Part shown: positions 1 to 7,839 of the stretch, one piece after another
Layout: every line of letters starts with the position of its first letter
Numbering within the stretch: the first letter of the stretch is position 1
Assembly: GCA_027008345.1 (NCBI GenBank)
Contig: JALTBU010000291.1
Span: forward strand, 1-13,186
Direction: 5' to 3'
DNA: 13,186 nt
Source: Nautiliaceae bacterium
GTDB taxonomy: Bacteria > Campylobacterota > Campylobacteria > Campylobacterales > Nautiliaceae
The notes under the pieces: model-generated
The model's database searches: none
Told to the model about the DNA's origin: nothing
Seen by the model: the letters and a program-made list of their open reading frames with translations, nothing else
Position numbers and translations under genes: made by a program

Positions 1-980
1 TTTTTTCTCCATTTTTACTCAAAGAAACAGCAAAAAAAGAAAAATATCCTCTAAATTTTTTATCAGTTATTTTTCTTAGTATTTTTACATTGGCTCTTTT
101 GATTATCCTTTCAAAAGGTCAGCAATACGGCTGGTTTGGAAGTGAAAAAATAGTGTTTTTAAGTTTTATAGCCTGGTTTGGACTTTTGGCTTTTATTATA
201 AATGAATATTTCAGCAAAATAAAACTATTTACTTATTCTCTTTTTAAAAATCCTTATTATACCCTTGGAATTTTGGTTTATTTTATATTACTTGGATTTT
301 CTATGTATCAGTATTTTTATCTTGTGCCGATATTTTATGAGCAGATTAAAGGACTAAGTTCAATTCAAACAGGACTTGGAGTGCTCGGATTTGGGATATG
401 GATTGGGATCGTGAGTTTAATAGCCGGCTTTTTAAGTGATAAATTTTCTCCTGTGCCTGTTTTATTTGCAGGGGCGGTTGTTTATCTTTTTAGTTCATAT
501 CTTTTTACTACACTAAACTACTACACTCCTTTTGTTGAAGCGGTTATTAAAACTATGCCGTTTGGAATTGCCATGGGACTGTTTTTTGCTCCTATTACAA
601 CACTTGTTATGCAAAATGCAGGTAAAAAAATAGAACAGGCAATTACTACAATGGATTATGTAAGGTTTATAGGAGGAAGTTTTGGAACTGCACTTGCAAC
701 AAATAATATTATTTTTTATAAAAATAAAGAGTTTGATGGAATGGTGGTTTTGCAAAACAGGGATTTAGTTGAAGAAATTTTACATAAATTGTCGTTTTTG
801 GCAGAGGAGAGGGCAAAAGCTATTTTTATGCATATCGAAGAATTTTTCAGTTTTAATTATGGATTTAAATATGTATGGATGGATGCTGGTTTTTGGGGAG
901 TTGTGGGAGCAAGTTTTGTATTCGCACTTTTAATAATAAAACTTTTAAGTTTAAGGAAGAATTATGGCAAAAATAATTAA
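1..980 (+). CDS. DHA2/EmrB-type MFS drug:H+ antiporter, C-terminal part (5' end outside window)
   Basis: Inner-membrane proton-driven exporter of the 14-helix DHA2 family (EmrB/QacA type), seen only as its C-terminal ~325 residues. The frame is open from base 3 with no stop, so the gene continues upstream; the TTG at base 90 is an internal leucine codon, not a start. About seven or eight hydrophobic segments are visible, with the EmrB-like segment SKGQQYGWFGS after the first and GVLGFGIWIGIVSLIAGFLSD typical of the later helices. A long polar loop (roughly bases 720-860) precedes the last helix, as in EmrB relatives. The gene overlaps the TetR regulator by 17 nt, so the two are probably co-transcribed. 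An EmrA-like partner could lie upstream. The family call is firm; the substrate is unknown. Confidence 0.85.
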   Translation, partial: FSPFLLKETAKKEKYPLNFLSVIFLSIFTLALLIILSKGQQYGWFGSEKIVFLSFIAWFGLLAFIINEYFSKIKLFTYSLFKNPYYTLGILVYFILLGFSMYQYFYLVPIFYEQIKGLSSIQTGLGVLGFGIWIGIVSLIAGFLSDKFSPVPVLFAGAVVYLFSSYLFTTLNYYTPFVEAVIKTMPFGIAMGLFFAPITTLVMQNAGKKIEQAITTMDYVRFIGGSFGTALATNNIIFYKNKEFDGMVVLQNRDLVEEILHKLSFLAEERAKAIFMHIEEFFSFNYGFKYVWMDAGFWGVVGASFVFALLIIKLLSLRKNYGKNN

Positions 981-1557
981 TAAAGAAGAAAAAAGAAAAG
1001 AAATAGCAATTAGATGTAAAAATTTACTGCTTGATAGAGGAATTAAAGTAACTGTGTCAGAACTTGCGAAAACTGCCGGAATAGGCAAAGGAACAATTTA
1101 TGAATATTTCAAAAACAAAGAAGATATGGTGTTTGAAATATTAAATATTTTAATTGAAGAATTTAATAAAGAACTTTTTATAAAATTAAAAAATGGTAAA
1201 AATACATTAGATAAACTGCTGATTTTTTTTGAGTTTTTTTACAAAGATTATTTTGAACTTCAAAAAATATATAAAGAATTTCTTGCGATTACATTAACTT
1301 CATCAAATGAAGAGATGAAAAATTATGCCACTAAAAGTAAAAGTCAATATTATTCTATTTTAGAAGATATTTTAAATGAAGGTATAAAATCAAAAGAACT
1401 TAAAAAAAAGGCTGTTAAATATAAAAAAATAATTTATAATATGTGTGAGGGATTTTTTATTGAAAGTGAAGTTACGAATTTAGTTGAAGACAAAGAAAAA
1501 GAGTTTAAAAAAGAAATAGAGCTTGTTTATAAACTTTTAAAAAAGGATAAAAAATGA
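964..1557 (+). CDS. TetR/AcrR-family transcriptional regulator
   Basis: Probable repressor of the surrounding efflux genes. The N-terminus has the TetR DNA-binding domain: helix-turn-helix at about residues 31-50 (VSELAKTAGIGKGTIYEYF), followed by the usual NKEDMVFEIL helix. The remaining ~135 residues are helical and lysine-rich, the expected ligand-binding and dimer domain, which diverges too far within the family to name a ligand. At 197 aa the length is normal. The start at ATG 964 has AAGGAAG at 953-959, inside the end of the MFS gene. The stop overlaps the TolC start as ATGA. The position is comparable to E. coli CecR, which controls ybhGFSR, but orthology is not shown. Its operator is probably upstream of the window, because no promoter is visible around the gene. 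Confidence 0.88.
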   Translation: MAKIINKEEKRKEIAIRCKNLLLDRGIKVTVSELAKTAGIGKGTIYEYFKNKEDMVFEILNILIEEFNKELFIKLKNGKNTLDKLLIFFEFFYKDYFELQKIYKEFLAITLTSSNEEMKNYATKSKSQYYSILEDILNEGIKSKELKKKAVKYKKIIYNMCEGFFIESEVTNLVEDKEKEFKKEIELVYKLLKKDKK

Positions 1558-2852
1558 AATGGAAAATTGTGTTTTTACTGCCTATTTTTTTAAATGCAGA
1601 AAATTTTAATGAATTAATAAAACTTATAAATAATTCAAATATTGTAAAAATCTATGAAAAAAATATCGAAATTCAAAAAAAGAGACTAAATCAGGCAATT
1701 GCAAAAAATTACGGAAGGCTTGATTTGGAGTATGATTATGAATATTTGGCAGACAGACCTGTTATGAAAATGAATTCTCCCGAGCCTATTGCTGCTGAAA
1801 ATTTAGGAAGTGCACCTTTATATCCGCTTGTATATAAAAATATTCATTCAAAACTGACAGTCGGTAAAAAAAATAATTTTGTAGGAAGCTTGACTTATTC
1901 CTATCCGCTTTTTACAGGATTTGCGATCAGTAATTTAATTGATGTTGAAAAATTAAATCTTATAAAATCAAAGCTTAAACTCCAAAATATAAAAAGAAAT
2001 TTAAAACTTAAAATAGCAAAAATTTATGCAGAAATTTATGCAATTAAGAAAAAAATATATGCGCTAAATGAGGCAAAAGACGCACTTTTAGCTGCAAAAG
2101 AAAAAGCAAAGGCTTTGTATAATGAGGGACTTATAAATAAATCCACGGTTGATGAAATAGATGCAAAATATTATGAGATAAAAGCAAATATAGATGAAGT
2201 TAAAGCTCAAAAAAAATCACTTTTTAATATATTAAAATATATTATAAATAAAAAAATAAATTCGATTTCAAAATTGCCGAATATTTCTTTGAAATCTGTT
2301 GAATTTTTAAATAGACCTGATATTTTAGAAATTAAAAAAACTCTTCAAATTGCAACTAAAAATATTGACTTGCAAAAATCAAATTTTTATCCAAAAATTT
2401 TTATTCAAGCAGGTATCAAAAAAGAAGCGACTGATGCTACTTTAAATAATAACGATTACAGAAATATTGATAATTCATATGTTGCCCTTTCTTTTAAATA
2501 TAATATTTTTAATGGAGGAGCTGACAGAGCAAAAATAGAGGAAGCAAAAATTACCAAAATTAAATCTTATATTTTTTTTAGAGATTATTTTAATAAAGTA
2601 AAAACAGATTATAAAAATGATTTATTAAATTTAAATGCTTTTAAAAACAGGCTTCTCTCAGCTAAGAAAGAAATTAAAGCAAGAAGAAGTTATTATGAAT
2701 ATATAAAAGCAAAGTTTGATGAAGGACTTGCCGATGTTACGGATTTAAATGATGCAATTGCAAAATTAGCCGCGGCTAAAGCTAAAAAAGATTATATAAA
2801 ATCACAGATTTTCTTTTATACTTTAAAAGCAAATATTGATGGTGGAAATTGA
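1554..2852 (+). CDS. TolC-family outer-membrane efflux protein
   Basis: Outer-membrane channel of a tripartite exporter. A short signal peptide is visible (positive MKWK, hydrophobic IVFLLPIFL, probable cleavage after residue 15 in LNA|ENF). The mature 417 residues show the two-fold TolC/OEP architecture: long helical stretches rich in A, K and E (about residues 120-225 and 325-432) alternate with short beta-like parts such as GSLTYSYPLFTGF near residue 117 and YVALSFKYNIFNGG near residue 313. The second of these mirrors the first, as expected of the internal repeat. ATG 1554 overlaps the TetR stop, with AAAAGGA at 1541-1547. The channel probably serves the adaptor and ABC exporter encoded next, and possibly also the upstream MFS pump. 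Family firm; partners inferred from context. Confidence 0.87.
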   Translation: MKWKIVFLLPIFLNAENFNELIKLINNSNIVKIYEKNIEIQKKRLNQAIAKNYGRLDLEYDYEYLADRPVMKMNSPEPIAAENLGSAPLYPLVYKNIHSKLTVGKKNNFVGSLTYSYPLFTGFAISNLIDVEKLNLIKSKLKLQNIKRNLKLKIAKIYAEIYAIKKKIYALNEAKDALLAAKEKAKALYNEGLINKSTVDEIDAKYYEIKANIDEVKAQKKSLFNILKYIINKKINSISKLPNISLKSVEFLNRPDILEIKKTLQIATKNIDLQKSNFYPKIFIQAGIKKEATDATLNNNDYRNIDNSYVALSFKYNIFNGGADRAKIEEAKITKIKSYIFFRDYFNKVKTDYKNDLLNLNAFKNRLLSAKKEIKARRSYYEYIKAKFDEGLADVTDLNDAIAKLAAAKAKKDYIKSQIFFYTLKANIDGGN

Positions 2853-2884
2853 GTAGATAGGTTGATGGGTGAATGGGTGGATGT
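2853..2884 (+). repeat. Four degenerate tandem octamers in the TolC-adaptor gap
   Basis: Directly after the TolC stop codon four octamers run head to tail: GTAGATAG, GTTGATGG, GTGAATGG and GTGGATGT, approximate consensus GTKGATGG. The tract is G-rich on the plus strand with almost no C, unlike the surrounding coding DNA. It lies in the only sizeable gap of an otherwise overlapping gene run. A partial further unit (GAGTAGAG) follows. Function unknown. Confidence 0.6.
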
Positions 2885-2910
2885 GAGTAGAGGAGAGAAA
2901 ATTTGAAAAA

Positions 2911-2938
2911 ATGGAGAATGAAAAATGGAAAATGGAAA
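2911..2938 (+). repeat. Four tandem heptamers (ATGGAAA type) carrying the adaptor start codon
   Basis: Four consecutive heptamers, ATGGAGA, ATGAAAA, ATGGAAA and ATGGAAA, start at 2911, 2918, 2925 and 2932. Every unit begins with ATG. Because the period is seven, only the third ATG (2925) is in frame with the adaptor. The first unit supplies GGAG (2913-2916), the best Shine-Dalgarno for that ATG. The ATGs at 2911 and 2932 share a frame that ends at the TAA at 2941-2943. The array thus contains both the ribosome binding site and the first codons of the next gene. Confidence 0.65.
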
Positions 2939-4046
2939 AATAAAAAGAAATGTTTTAATTATTATTGTTGTCGGGTTATTAATTATTAGTGGTGTGTTGA
3001 TTTATAATAAGATAAACGGTAAAAAACTGCCTCCTTATCTTGTAGAAGCGGTTGGAGTAGTTGACGGGGATTTAATAAATATTAATACAAAATATCCTGG
3101 AAGAGTTGTGATGTTAAGTGTCGATACAGGGGATAAAGTAACAAAAGATGAAATTATTGCAAAGCTCGATGATAAGGAATATTTTAAAAAATTAAATGCC
3201 TTAAATTATGAAATTAAAGCAAAAAATGATGAGCTAAATTTTACAAAAGCTAAAATATTAAACAGTATTGAAATTGCTAAAAATGCATATTTAGCTAAAA
3301 AAATTGAATTAAATGCACTTGATTCCCAAATTGATGCATTAAAAAATGTAATAAATCAAGATAAAAGAGATGAAAAAAGAATAGCTTCCCTTGTCAAAAG
3401 AAAAATGGAAAAACATCATAAACTCGAACTTGCAAAATTAAAAACAAAAACAGATAGCGATAAATTAAAAGCCTTGTTTGCTAAAAAAGATGCGTTGAAT
3501 AAAGAAATTAAAATATTTAAGAAAAAATATGAAATAGCCTTTGCTTCAAAAAGCAATATAACCGCTCTTCAAAATGCAATTAATGCTCTAAAAGAAAAAA
3601 GAGATGTTATTAAAGTTATTTTAAATGAGCTTAATATCAAATCACCAATTAATGGATATGTAGATACAAAAATAGCAAATATTGGTGAAGTATTAGGCGG
3701 CGGAATGCCAATAGCTACACTGATTGATCCAAAAAGTTTATATCTTAAAATTTATGTTAATACAATTTATACAGGCAAAATACATTTAGGGGATAAAGCA
3801 GAAATTTTTCTTGATGCATATCCAAACAAGCCAATTAAAGCAGTTGTAAGTAAAATCGCAAAAAAGGCTGAGTTTACTCCAAAAGAAGTCGCAGTAAGAG
3901 CTGACAGGATTACAAGGGTATATGAAGTGAGACTTAAACCTCTAAAACCAAATCCTTTACTTAAATTAGGACTTCCGGCAACCGGAGTTATTTTAATAGG
4001 AAATGGAAGTTTGCCAAAAAGTTTAGATGAATTGCCGGAGCTTTAA
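2925..4046 (+). CDS. HlyD-family periplasmic adaptor (membrane fusion protein), YbhG-like
   Basis: Periplasmic adaptor linking the inner-membrane ABC exporter to the TolC channel. Residues 9-27 form one N-terminal membrane anchor (NVLIIIVVGLLIISGVLIY); there is no lipobox. A first half-lipoyl segment lies at about residues 45-82 (YPGRVVMLSVDTGDKV), a long K/A/E-rich coiled coil at about 85-236, and the second half-lipoyl segment at about 237-270 (IKSPINGYVDTKIANIGEVL). A beta-barrel part follows, with AEFTPKEV at 315-322, a motif typical of YbhG-type adaptors. The length of 373 aa is somewhat longer than E. coli YbhG. ATG 2925 is the first possible start in frame (TGA at 2919-2921 precedes it) and is set by GGAG 2913-2916 within a repeat array. 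The ATPase start follows the stop without a gap. Confidence 0.88.
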   Translation: MENGKIKRNVLIIIVVGLLIISGVLIYNKINGKKLPPYLVEAVGVVDGDLININTKYPGRVVMLSVDTGDKVTKDEIIAKLDDKEYFKKLNALNYEIKAKNDELNFTKAKILNSIEIAKNAYLAKKIELNALDSQIDALKNVINQDKRDEKRIASLVKRKMEKHHKLELAKLKTKTDSDKLKALFAKKDALNKEIKIFKKKYEIAFASKSNITALQNAINALKEKRDVIKVILNELNIKSPINGYVDTKIANIGEVLGGGMPIATLIDPKSLYLKIYVNTIYTGKIHLGDKAEIFLDAYPNKPIKAVVSKIAKKAEFTPKEVAVRADRITRVYEVRLKPLKPNPLLKLGLPATGVILIGNGSLPKSLDELPEL

Positions 4047-5678
4047 ATGAATTATGAGTTTCAGGTCCCAAGTTCTGAAGAAATTCTAAAAGTTAAAAAT
4101 TTAAGTGTAAGATATGGTAAAAAGATTGCTATAAAAAATGTAAATTTTACTCTTAAAGAAAAAGAAATTTTGGGTTTTATTGGAGCTGACGGGGCTGGTA
4201 AAAGTTCAACTCTTCATGCAATAGCAGGAGTTGTGAGTTTTGATGGGGAAGTTATTTATAGAAATTATGCTTACCATTCTCCAAAAGAGGCTGAAAAAAT
4301 TAAAAATGAGATATCTCTTATGCCACAGGGACTTGGACTTGTTTTATATGATTTTTTGAGCGTAAAAGAGCATTTTGATTTTTTTAGGGATTTAAGAGGG
4401 CTTAAAAAAGATATAGAGTATGAAAAAAGACTTCTTAAAATGGCAGGTCTTTATGAGTTTCAAGACAGGCTTGCTGGAAATTTAAGCGGTGGAATGAGAC
4501 AAAAACTATCATTAATTTTAGCTCTTCTTCCTCGTCCAAAACTTCTTATTCTTGATGAGCCTACAACCGGAGTTGATCCGATAAGTAGGGCGGAACTTTG
4601 GGAAATAGTTAATGAAATGAGAAAAAATGGTATGAGTGCACTTATTTCAACGGCATATATGTCAGAAGCAAGTAAGATGGATAGAATAATGCTTTTTGAT
4701 GAAGGAGAAGTTATTGCAAAAGGAACATCTGATGAGCTTATTGAAAGTATAAAGGATTATACATATGAAGGAGAAATTGAAAATAGTGAGTGTTTTTCGT
4801 TTAATAAAAGGACTTATTGCTTGAAACCGCTTACATTAAAAAAAGCCACTCCTACACTTGAAGGTGTATTTTTTGTAAATGCGCTTAAAAAAGGCAAAAA
4901 GCCCATAGGAATAAATGTGCCTAAAAAAAATCTTGATATTCCTGATATTATAGTAAAAGCAAAATGTCTAACTAAAAAATTTGGTAATTTTATAGCCGAT
5001 AATTGTGTAGATTTAGAGCTTAAAAAAGGTGAAATTTTAGGACTTCTTGGAGCAAACGGGGCAGGGAAGACAACTCTTATAAAAATGCTTCTTGGACTTT
5101 ATCCTATTGACGAGGGTGAATTGTATCTTCTTGGAAAAAAAATAAAATCTTATGAAGATAGGATTGAGCTAAAAAGTAAAATCGGATATGTATCTCAAAA
5201 ATTTTCGCTTTATAAAGATTTGACTATCAAAGAGAATCTTGAATATTTTGCAAAAATGCATTCTTTAACCTCTGAGGAAACAAAAAGAAAAATTGAAGAG
5301 TATTCCAAAATGTTTGGATTTGAGAAGTTTTTAAATGCTTTTCCAAAAGAAGTTCCGCTTGGAATTAATCAGAGATTTTCACTTGCAGCGGCTCTTTTGC
5401 ATGAGCCGGTGGTTTTGTTCTTAGATGAACCTACAAGCGGTGTGGATACCGTTGCGAGAAGTGCGTTTTGGAGACTTCTTAGAAAATTAAAAGAAAATTT
5501 AGGAATATCAATTCTTATTACAACTCATTATATGAGTGAGGCAGAATATTGTGACAGGGTGGTTGTGCTTAAAAGAGGGGTTAAAATTATAGATGATTCG
5601 GTTGAAAATCTTCATAAAAAATATCCGGGAGTTGATTTTGAAGAAATATTTTTGAAAATTTATAAGGAAAATCAATGA
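4047..5678 (+). CDS. ABC exporter ATPase with two fused nucleotide-binding domains, YbhF-like
   Basis: Cytoplasmic motor of the exporter, with two NBDs in one chain. NBD1: Walker A GADGAGKSS (residues 46-54, K52), Q-loop MPQ, signature LSGGM (146-150), Walker B LILDEP (D170, E171). NBD2: Walker A GANGAGKTT (335-343, K341), Q-loop VSQ, Walker B LFLDEP (D460, E461), switch histidine H494 in TTHYMSEAEYCD. A linker of about 80 residues joins them. Two consensus elements are missing: NBD1 has A203 where the switch histidine is expected (STAYMSEA), and NBD2 has LGINQ (438-442) in place of LSGGQ. Both traits are, as I recall, shared with E. coli YbhF. GGAG 4037-4040 sets the start; the end overlaps the next gene as ATGA. 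Substrate unknown; E. coli YbhFSR is reported to export drugs and cations. Confidence 0.9.
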   Translation: MNYEFQVPSSEEILKVKNLSVRYGKKIAIKNVNFTLKEKEILGFIGADGAGKSSTLHAIAGVVSFDGEVIYRNYAYHSPKEAEKIKNEISLMPQGLGLVLYDFLSVKEHFDFFRDLRGLKKDIEYEKRLLKMAGLYEFQDRLAGNLSGGMRQKLSLILALLPRPKLLILDEPTTGVDPISRAELWEIVNEMRKNGMSALISTAYMSEASKMDRIMLFDEGEVIAKGTSDELIESIKDYTYEGEIENSECFSFNKRTYCLKPLTLKKATPTLEGVFFVNALKKGKKPIGINVPKKNLDIPDIIVKAKCLTKKFGNFIADNCVDLELKKGEILGLLGANGAGKTTLIKMLLGLYPIDEGELYLLGKKIKSYEDRIELKSKIGYVSQKFSLYKDLTIKENLEYFAKMHSLTSEETKRKIEEYSKMFGFEKFLNAFPKEVPLGINQRFSLAAALLHEPVVLFLDEPTSGVDTVARSAFWRLLRKLKENLGISILITTHYMSEAEYCDRVVVLKRGVKIIDDSVENLHKKYPGVDFEEIFLKIYKENQ

Positions 5679-6763
5679 AGCTTAATGTAATAAAAGCATA
5701 TTTGAAAAAAGAGGTTATAGATTTGATAAGAAACAAAATGATAATATTAATATACCTTATTCCTATTATGATATTGATACTTTTTGGATTTGGTATCAAA
5801 ATGGAAGTTACCCATACAAGAACTATTATTATTGATAAAGACCACTCAAAACTTTCCCTTGAAATAATCAATAAATTTTCACATACAAAATATTTTGATG
5901 TAAAAGTTAAAAATTTTTCTGATAAAGAGGCTTTGCATCAAATTCAAACCAATAAAGCTGATATGATAATAATAATTCCTCCATCATTCTCAAAAAATTT
6001 ATATAAAGGTGCAGAAATAGGTGTATTTATAGACGGGGCATTTCCACTTAGAGCTATAACGATAGAAGGATATGTGCAAAAACTTTTAATACATGGATTT
6101 AATATAAAACTTCCTATTAAAATAGAAAATAGAAATTTTTTTAATGAGTCAATGAAAGATTATAATGCTGTAGTCCCTGGACTTTTTGGATTAATTTTTT
6201 TAGTGGTTCCGGGAGCACTTGCGGCTATTATGATAGTAAAAGAAAAAGAAGTAGGGACTATTTTTAATTTTTATTCTGCACCTATTAAAAAAATAGAGTT
6301 TATTATTGCTAAATTGACACCACCTTTTCTTTTTCATTCTATAAATATTTTTATTTTGCTGATTTTAGCTCTTTATGTATTTGATGTGCCTTTTCGTGGA
6401 AATCTTTTTATTTTTTGGCTTGCGAGCGAAATTTATATTTTAATAAGTGTGGGAATAGGTCTTTTGGTTTCTATTATTACTTCAACCCAGATAGCTGCAC
6501 TTGTTTTATCTGTGATTATTACGGTAATCCCGGGCTTTTTATATTCAGGAATTCTTATGCCGATATCTTCTATGGATAAAGAGAGTTTTATTGAAGCCCA
6601 TATCTTTCCTGTTATGTATTACAATCATCTTGTATATGATTCGTTTTTGATAGGTCAGGGTTTCAAATCAAGTGAGAATGTTTTATATTTTTTGATTCTT
6701 TGTGTTTATGCGATAGCTCTTATTGCATTTGGAACATTTCTTGTTAAAAAGGCTATAAAATGA
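5675..6763 (+). CDS. ABC-2 type exporter permease, YbhS-like (first of pair)
   Basis: Inner-membrane permease of the exporter. The layout is that of ABC-2 membrane proteins of the YhgE/YbhS kind: one N-terminal helix (residues 22-41), an extracytoplasmic domain of about 120 residues (43-165), then five more hydrophobic segments (about 167-188, 212-235, 245-268, 272-292, 337-357). KEKEVGTIFNFYSAPI at about 189-204 is the cytoplasmic coupling element expected to contact the ATPase. FLYSGILMPISSM at about 288-300 is a conserved ABC-2 segment. At 362 aa it is close to the usual length. ATG 5675 overlaps the ATPase stop and has AAGGAA at 5664-5669. It is likely to pair with the following permease as a heterodimer. 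Substrate unknown. Confidence 0.87.
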   Translation: MKLNVIKAYLKKEVIDLIRNKMIILIYLIPIMILILFGFGIKMEVTHTRTIIIDKDHSKLSLEIINKFSHTKYFDVKVKNFSDKEALHQIQTNKADMIIIIPPSFSKNLYKGAEIGVFIDGAFPLRAITIEGYVQKLLIHGFNIKLPIKIENRNFFNESMKDYNAVVPGLFGLIFLVVPGALAAIMIVKEKEVGTIFNFYSAPIKKIEFIIAKLTPPFLFHSINIFILLILALYVFDVPFRGNLFIFWLASEIYILISVGIGLLVSIITSTQIAALVLSVIITVIPGFLYSGILMPISSMDKESFIEAHIFPVMYYNHLVYDSFLIGQGFKSSENVLYFLILCVYAIALIAFGTFLVKKAIK

Positions 6764-7839
6764 AAATGAATGCCATTTTAAAAAAAGAGTTTTTGGTTTT
6801 TTTCAGAAATATAGGGCTTGTTGTATTTATACTTTATGCTTTTACAATGGATATATACATTGCAGGAGGAGGGATAAAAGTAACACCTAAAAATGTCTCT
6901 ATTGGATATGTGAATGAAGCTGATAACTTAGTGGTAAATAAAATATTAAGCTCTTTTCGTAAGCCTGAATTTAAAAAACCAAAAATATTTTTAAGTGAAA
7001 AAAAACTCAAAGAAGCAATATATAATAAAAAAATTATGGTCGGAATAGTATTTGATAAAGAGTTTGTAAATAATTTAATTGCAGGTAAAGTTGCAAAATT
7101 ACAGGTTTTAATAGATTCAACAGCTGCAGCTCAGGCGGAAGTTACATTAATTTATCTTCAAAATATTTTAATGAAATTTAACGAAAACCTAAAAATTCCT
7201 GCAAAAATAGATATTATAAAACTGTTTAATCCAAATTCGAATACCAAATGGTTTATGAGTCTTAGTGAAATGATGAGTGTTATTACAATGCTTGGACTTG
7301 TTTTAATTGCTGTGGTATTTGTTAGGGAAAAGGAAAACGGCACATGGGATATTATGCTTTTAATGCCCGTTAAAAGCTCTTTGATTATATTTTCAAAAAT
7401 TCTCTCTCAGGTTTTGATTTTGATGGTAGGAATTACAATAAGTGTGGGAATTGTGATATTTGGGGCTTTTGATACTCCGATAAATGGAAATTTACTTGAT
7501 TTTTACCTGATTAGTTTTTTATATGCATTTGCAATAGGGGGAATTGCGCTTGTAATCGCAGCAGTTTCTAATAATGTATTGGAAGTGGGTCATTTGACAA
7601 TTGTAATTATGCTTCCTTTGATTTTCCTAAGTGGAGCATGGACGCCTCTTAGTTCTATGCATCCGTTTATTCAATTTTTGAGCTATTTTTCACCTCTTAG
7701 GTATTATATTCAGGCTACTCAGGATATCTTTTTCAGAGGCAGTGGATTTATAGATTTACTGCCATATTTTGGTGCTGAACTTTTGATGAGTTTGGTATTA
7801 TTTTATATAGGATATAAAAAAATAGGGAGACTTTTTTGA
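6760..7839 (+). CDS. ABC-2 type exporter permease, YbhR-like (second of pair)
   Basis: Second inner-membrane permease, built like its neighbour but clearly diverged. A first helix lies at about residues 18-35, an extracytoplasmic domain at about 40-165, and five further hydrophobic segments follow (about 171-188, 208-235, 248-268, 277-292, 336-352). The coupling element is VREKENGTWDIMLLMPV (188-204); FLSGAWTPLSSM (289-300) and FSPLRYYIQ (310-318) are conserved ABC-2 segments. Length 359 aa. ATG 6760 overlaps the previous stop (ATGA) with AAAAAGG upstream at 6746-6752; a second in-frame ATG two codons later (6766) is also possible. The gene ends in a TTGA overlap with the kinase gene. With the ATPase, adaptor and channel it completes a tripartite ABC exporter. 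Confidence 0.87.
   Translation: MKMNAILKKEFLVFFRNIGLVVFILYAFTMDIYIAGGGIKVTPKNVSIGYVNEADNLVVNKILSSFRKPEFKKPKIFLSEKKLKEAIYNKKIMVGIVFDKEFVNNLIAGKVAKLQVLIDSTAAAQAEVTLIYLQNILMKFNENLKIPAKIDIIKLFNPNSNTKWFMSLSEMMSVITMLGLVLIAVVFVREKENGTWDIMLLMPVKSSLIIFSKILSQVLILMVGITISVGIVIFGAFDTPINGNLLDFYLISFLYAFAIGGIALVIAAVSNNVLEVGHLTIVIMLPLIFLSGAWTPLSSMHPFIQFLSYFSPLRYYIQATQDIFFRGSGFIDLLPYFGAELLMSLVLFYIGYKKIGRLF
7825..7829 (+). promoter_or_regulatory. Shine-Dalgarno GGGAG supporting the TTG start of the kinase gene
   Basis: GGGAG lies six bases ahead of TTG 7836, a normal spacing. No ATG or GTG in the kinase frame lies nearby, and the ATG at 7852 is out of frame. The TTG overlaps the permease stop as TTGA, matching the ATGA overlaps of the genes before it. 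Confidence 0.75.

Noticed and set aside
90..92. TTG as start of the MFS gene
   Set aside because: The frame is open to base 3 with family-like membrane sequence upstream, and there is no Shine-Dalgarno; the gene is simply cut by the window edge.
939..952. Perfect inverted repeat AAACTT-TT-AAGTTT 11 nt upstream of the TetR start, considered as a TetR operator
   Set aside because: It lies inside the MFS coding region, no promoter elements surround it, and six-base A/T-rich palindromes are frequent by chance in such DNA.
2911..2943. Ten-codon reading frame (MENEKWKMEK) in the repeat array, considered as a leader peptide
   Set aside because: It is only a product of the ATGGAAA heptamers, and no good Shine-Dalgarno is evident for ATG 2911; AGGAG at 2890-2894 is too far upstream.
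2925..4046. The HlyD protein as EmrA partner of the MFS pump
   Set aside because: The AEFTPKEV segment and immediate linkage to the YbhF-type ATPase fit a YbhG-type adaptor better; sharing with the MFS pump cannot be excluded.
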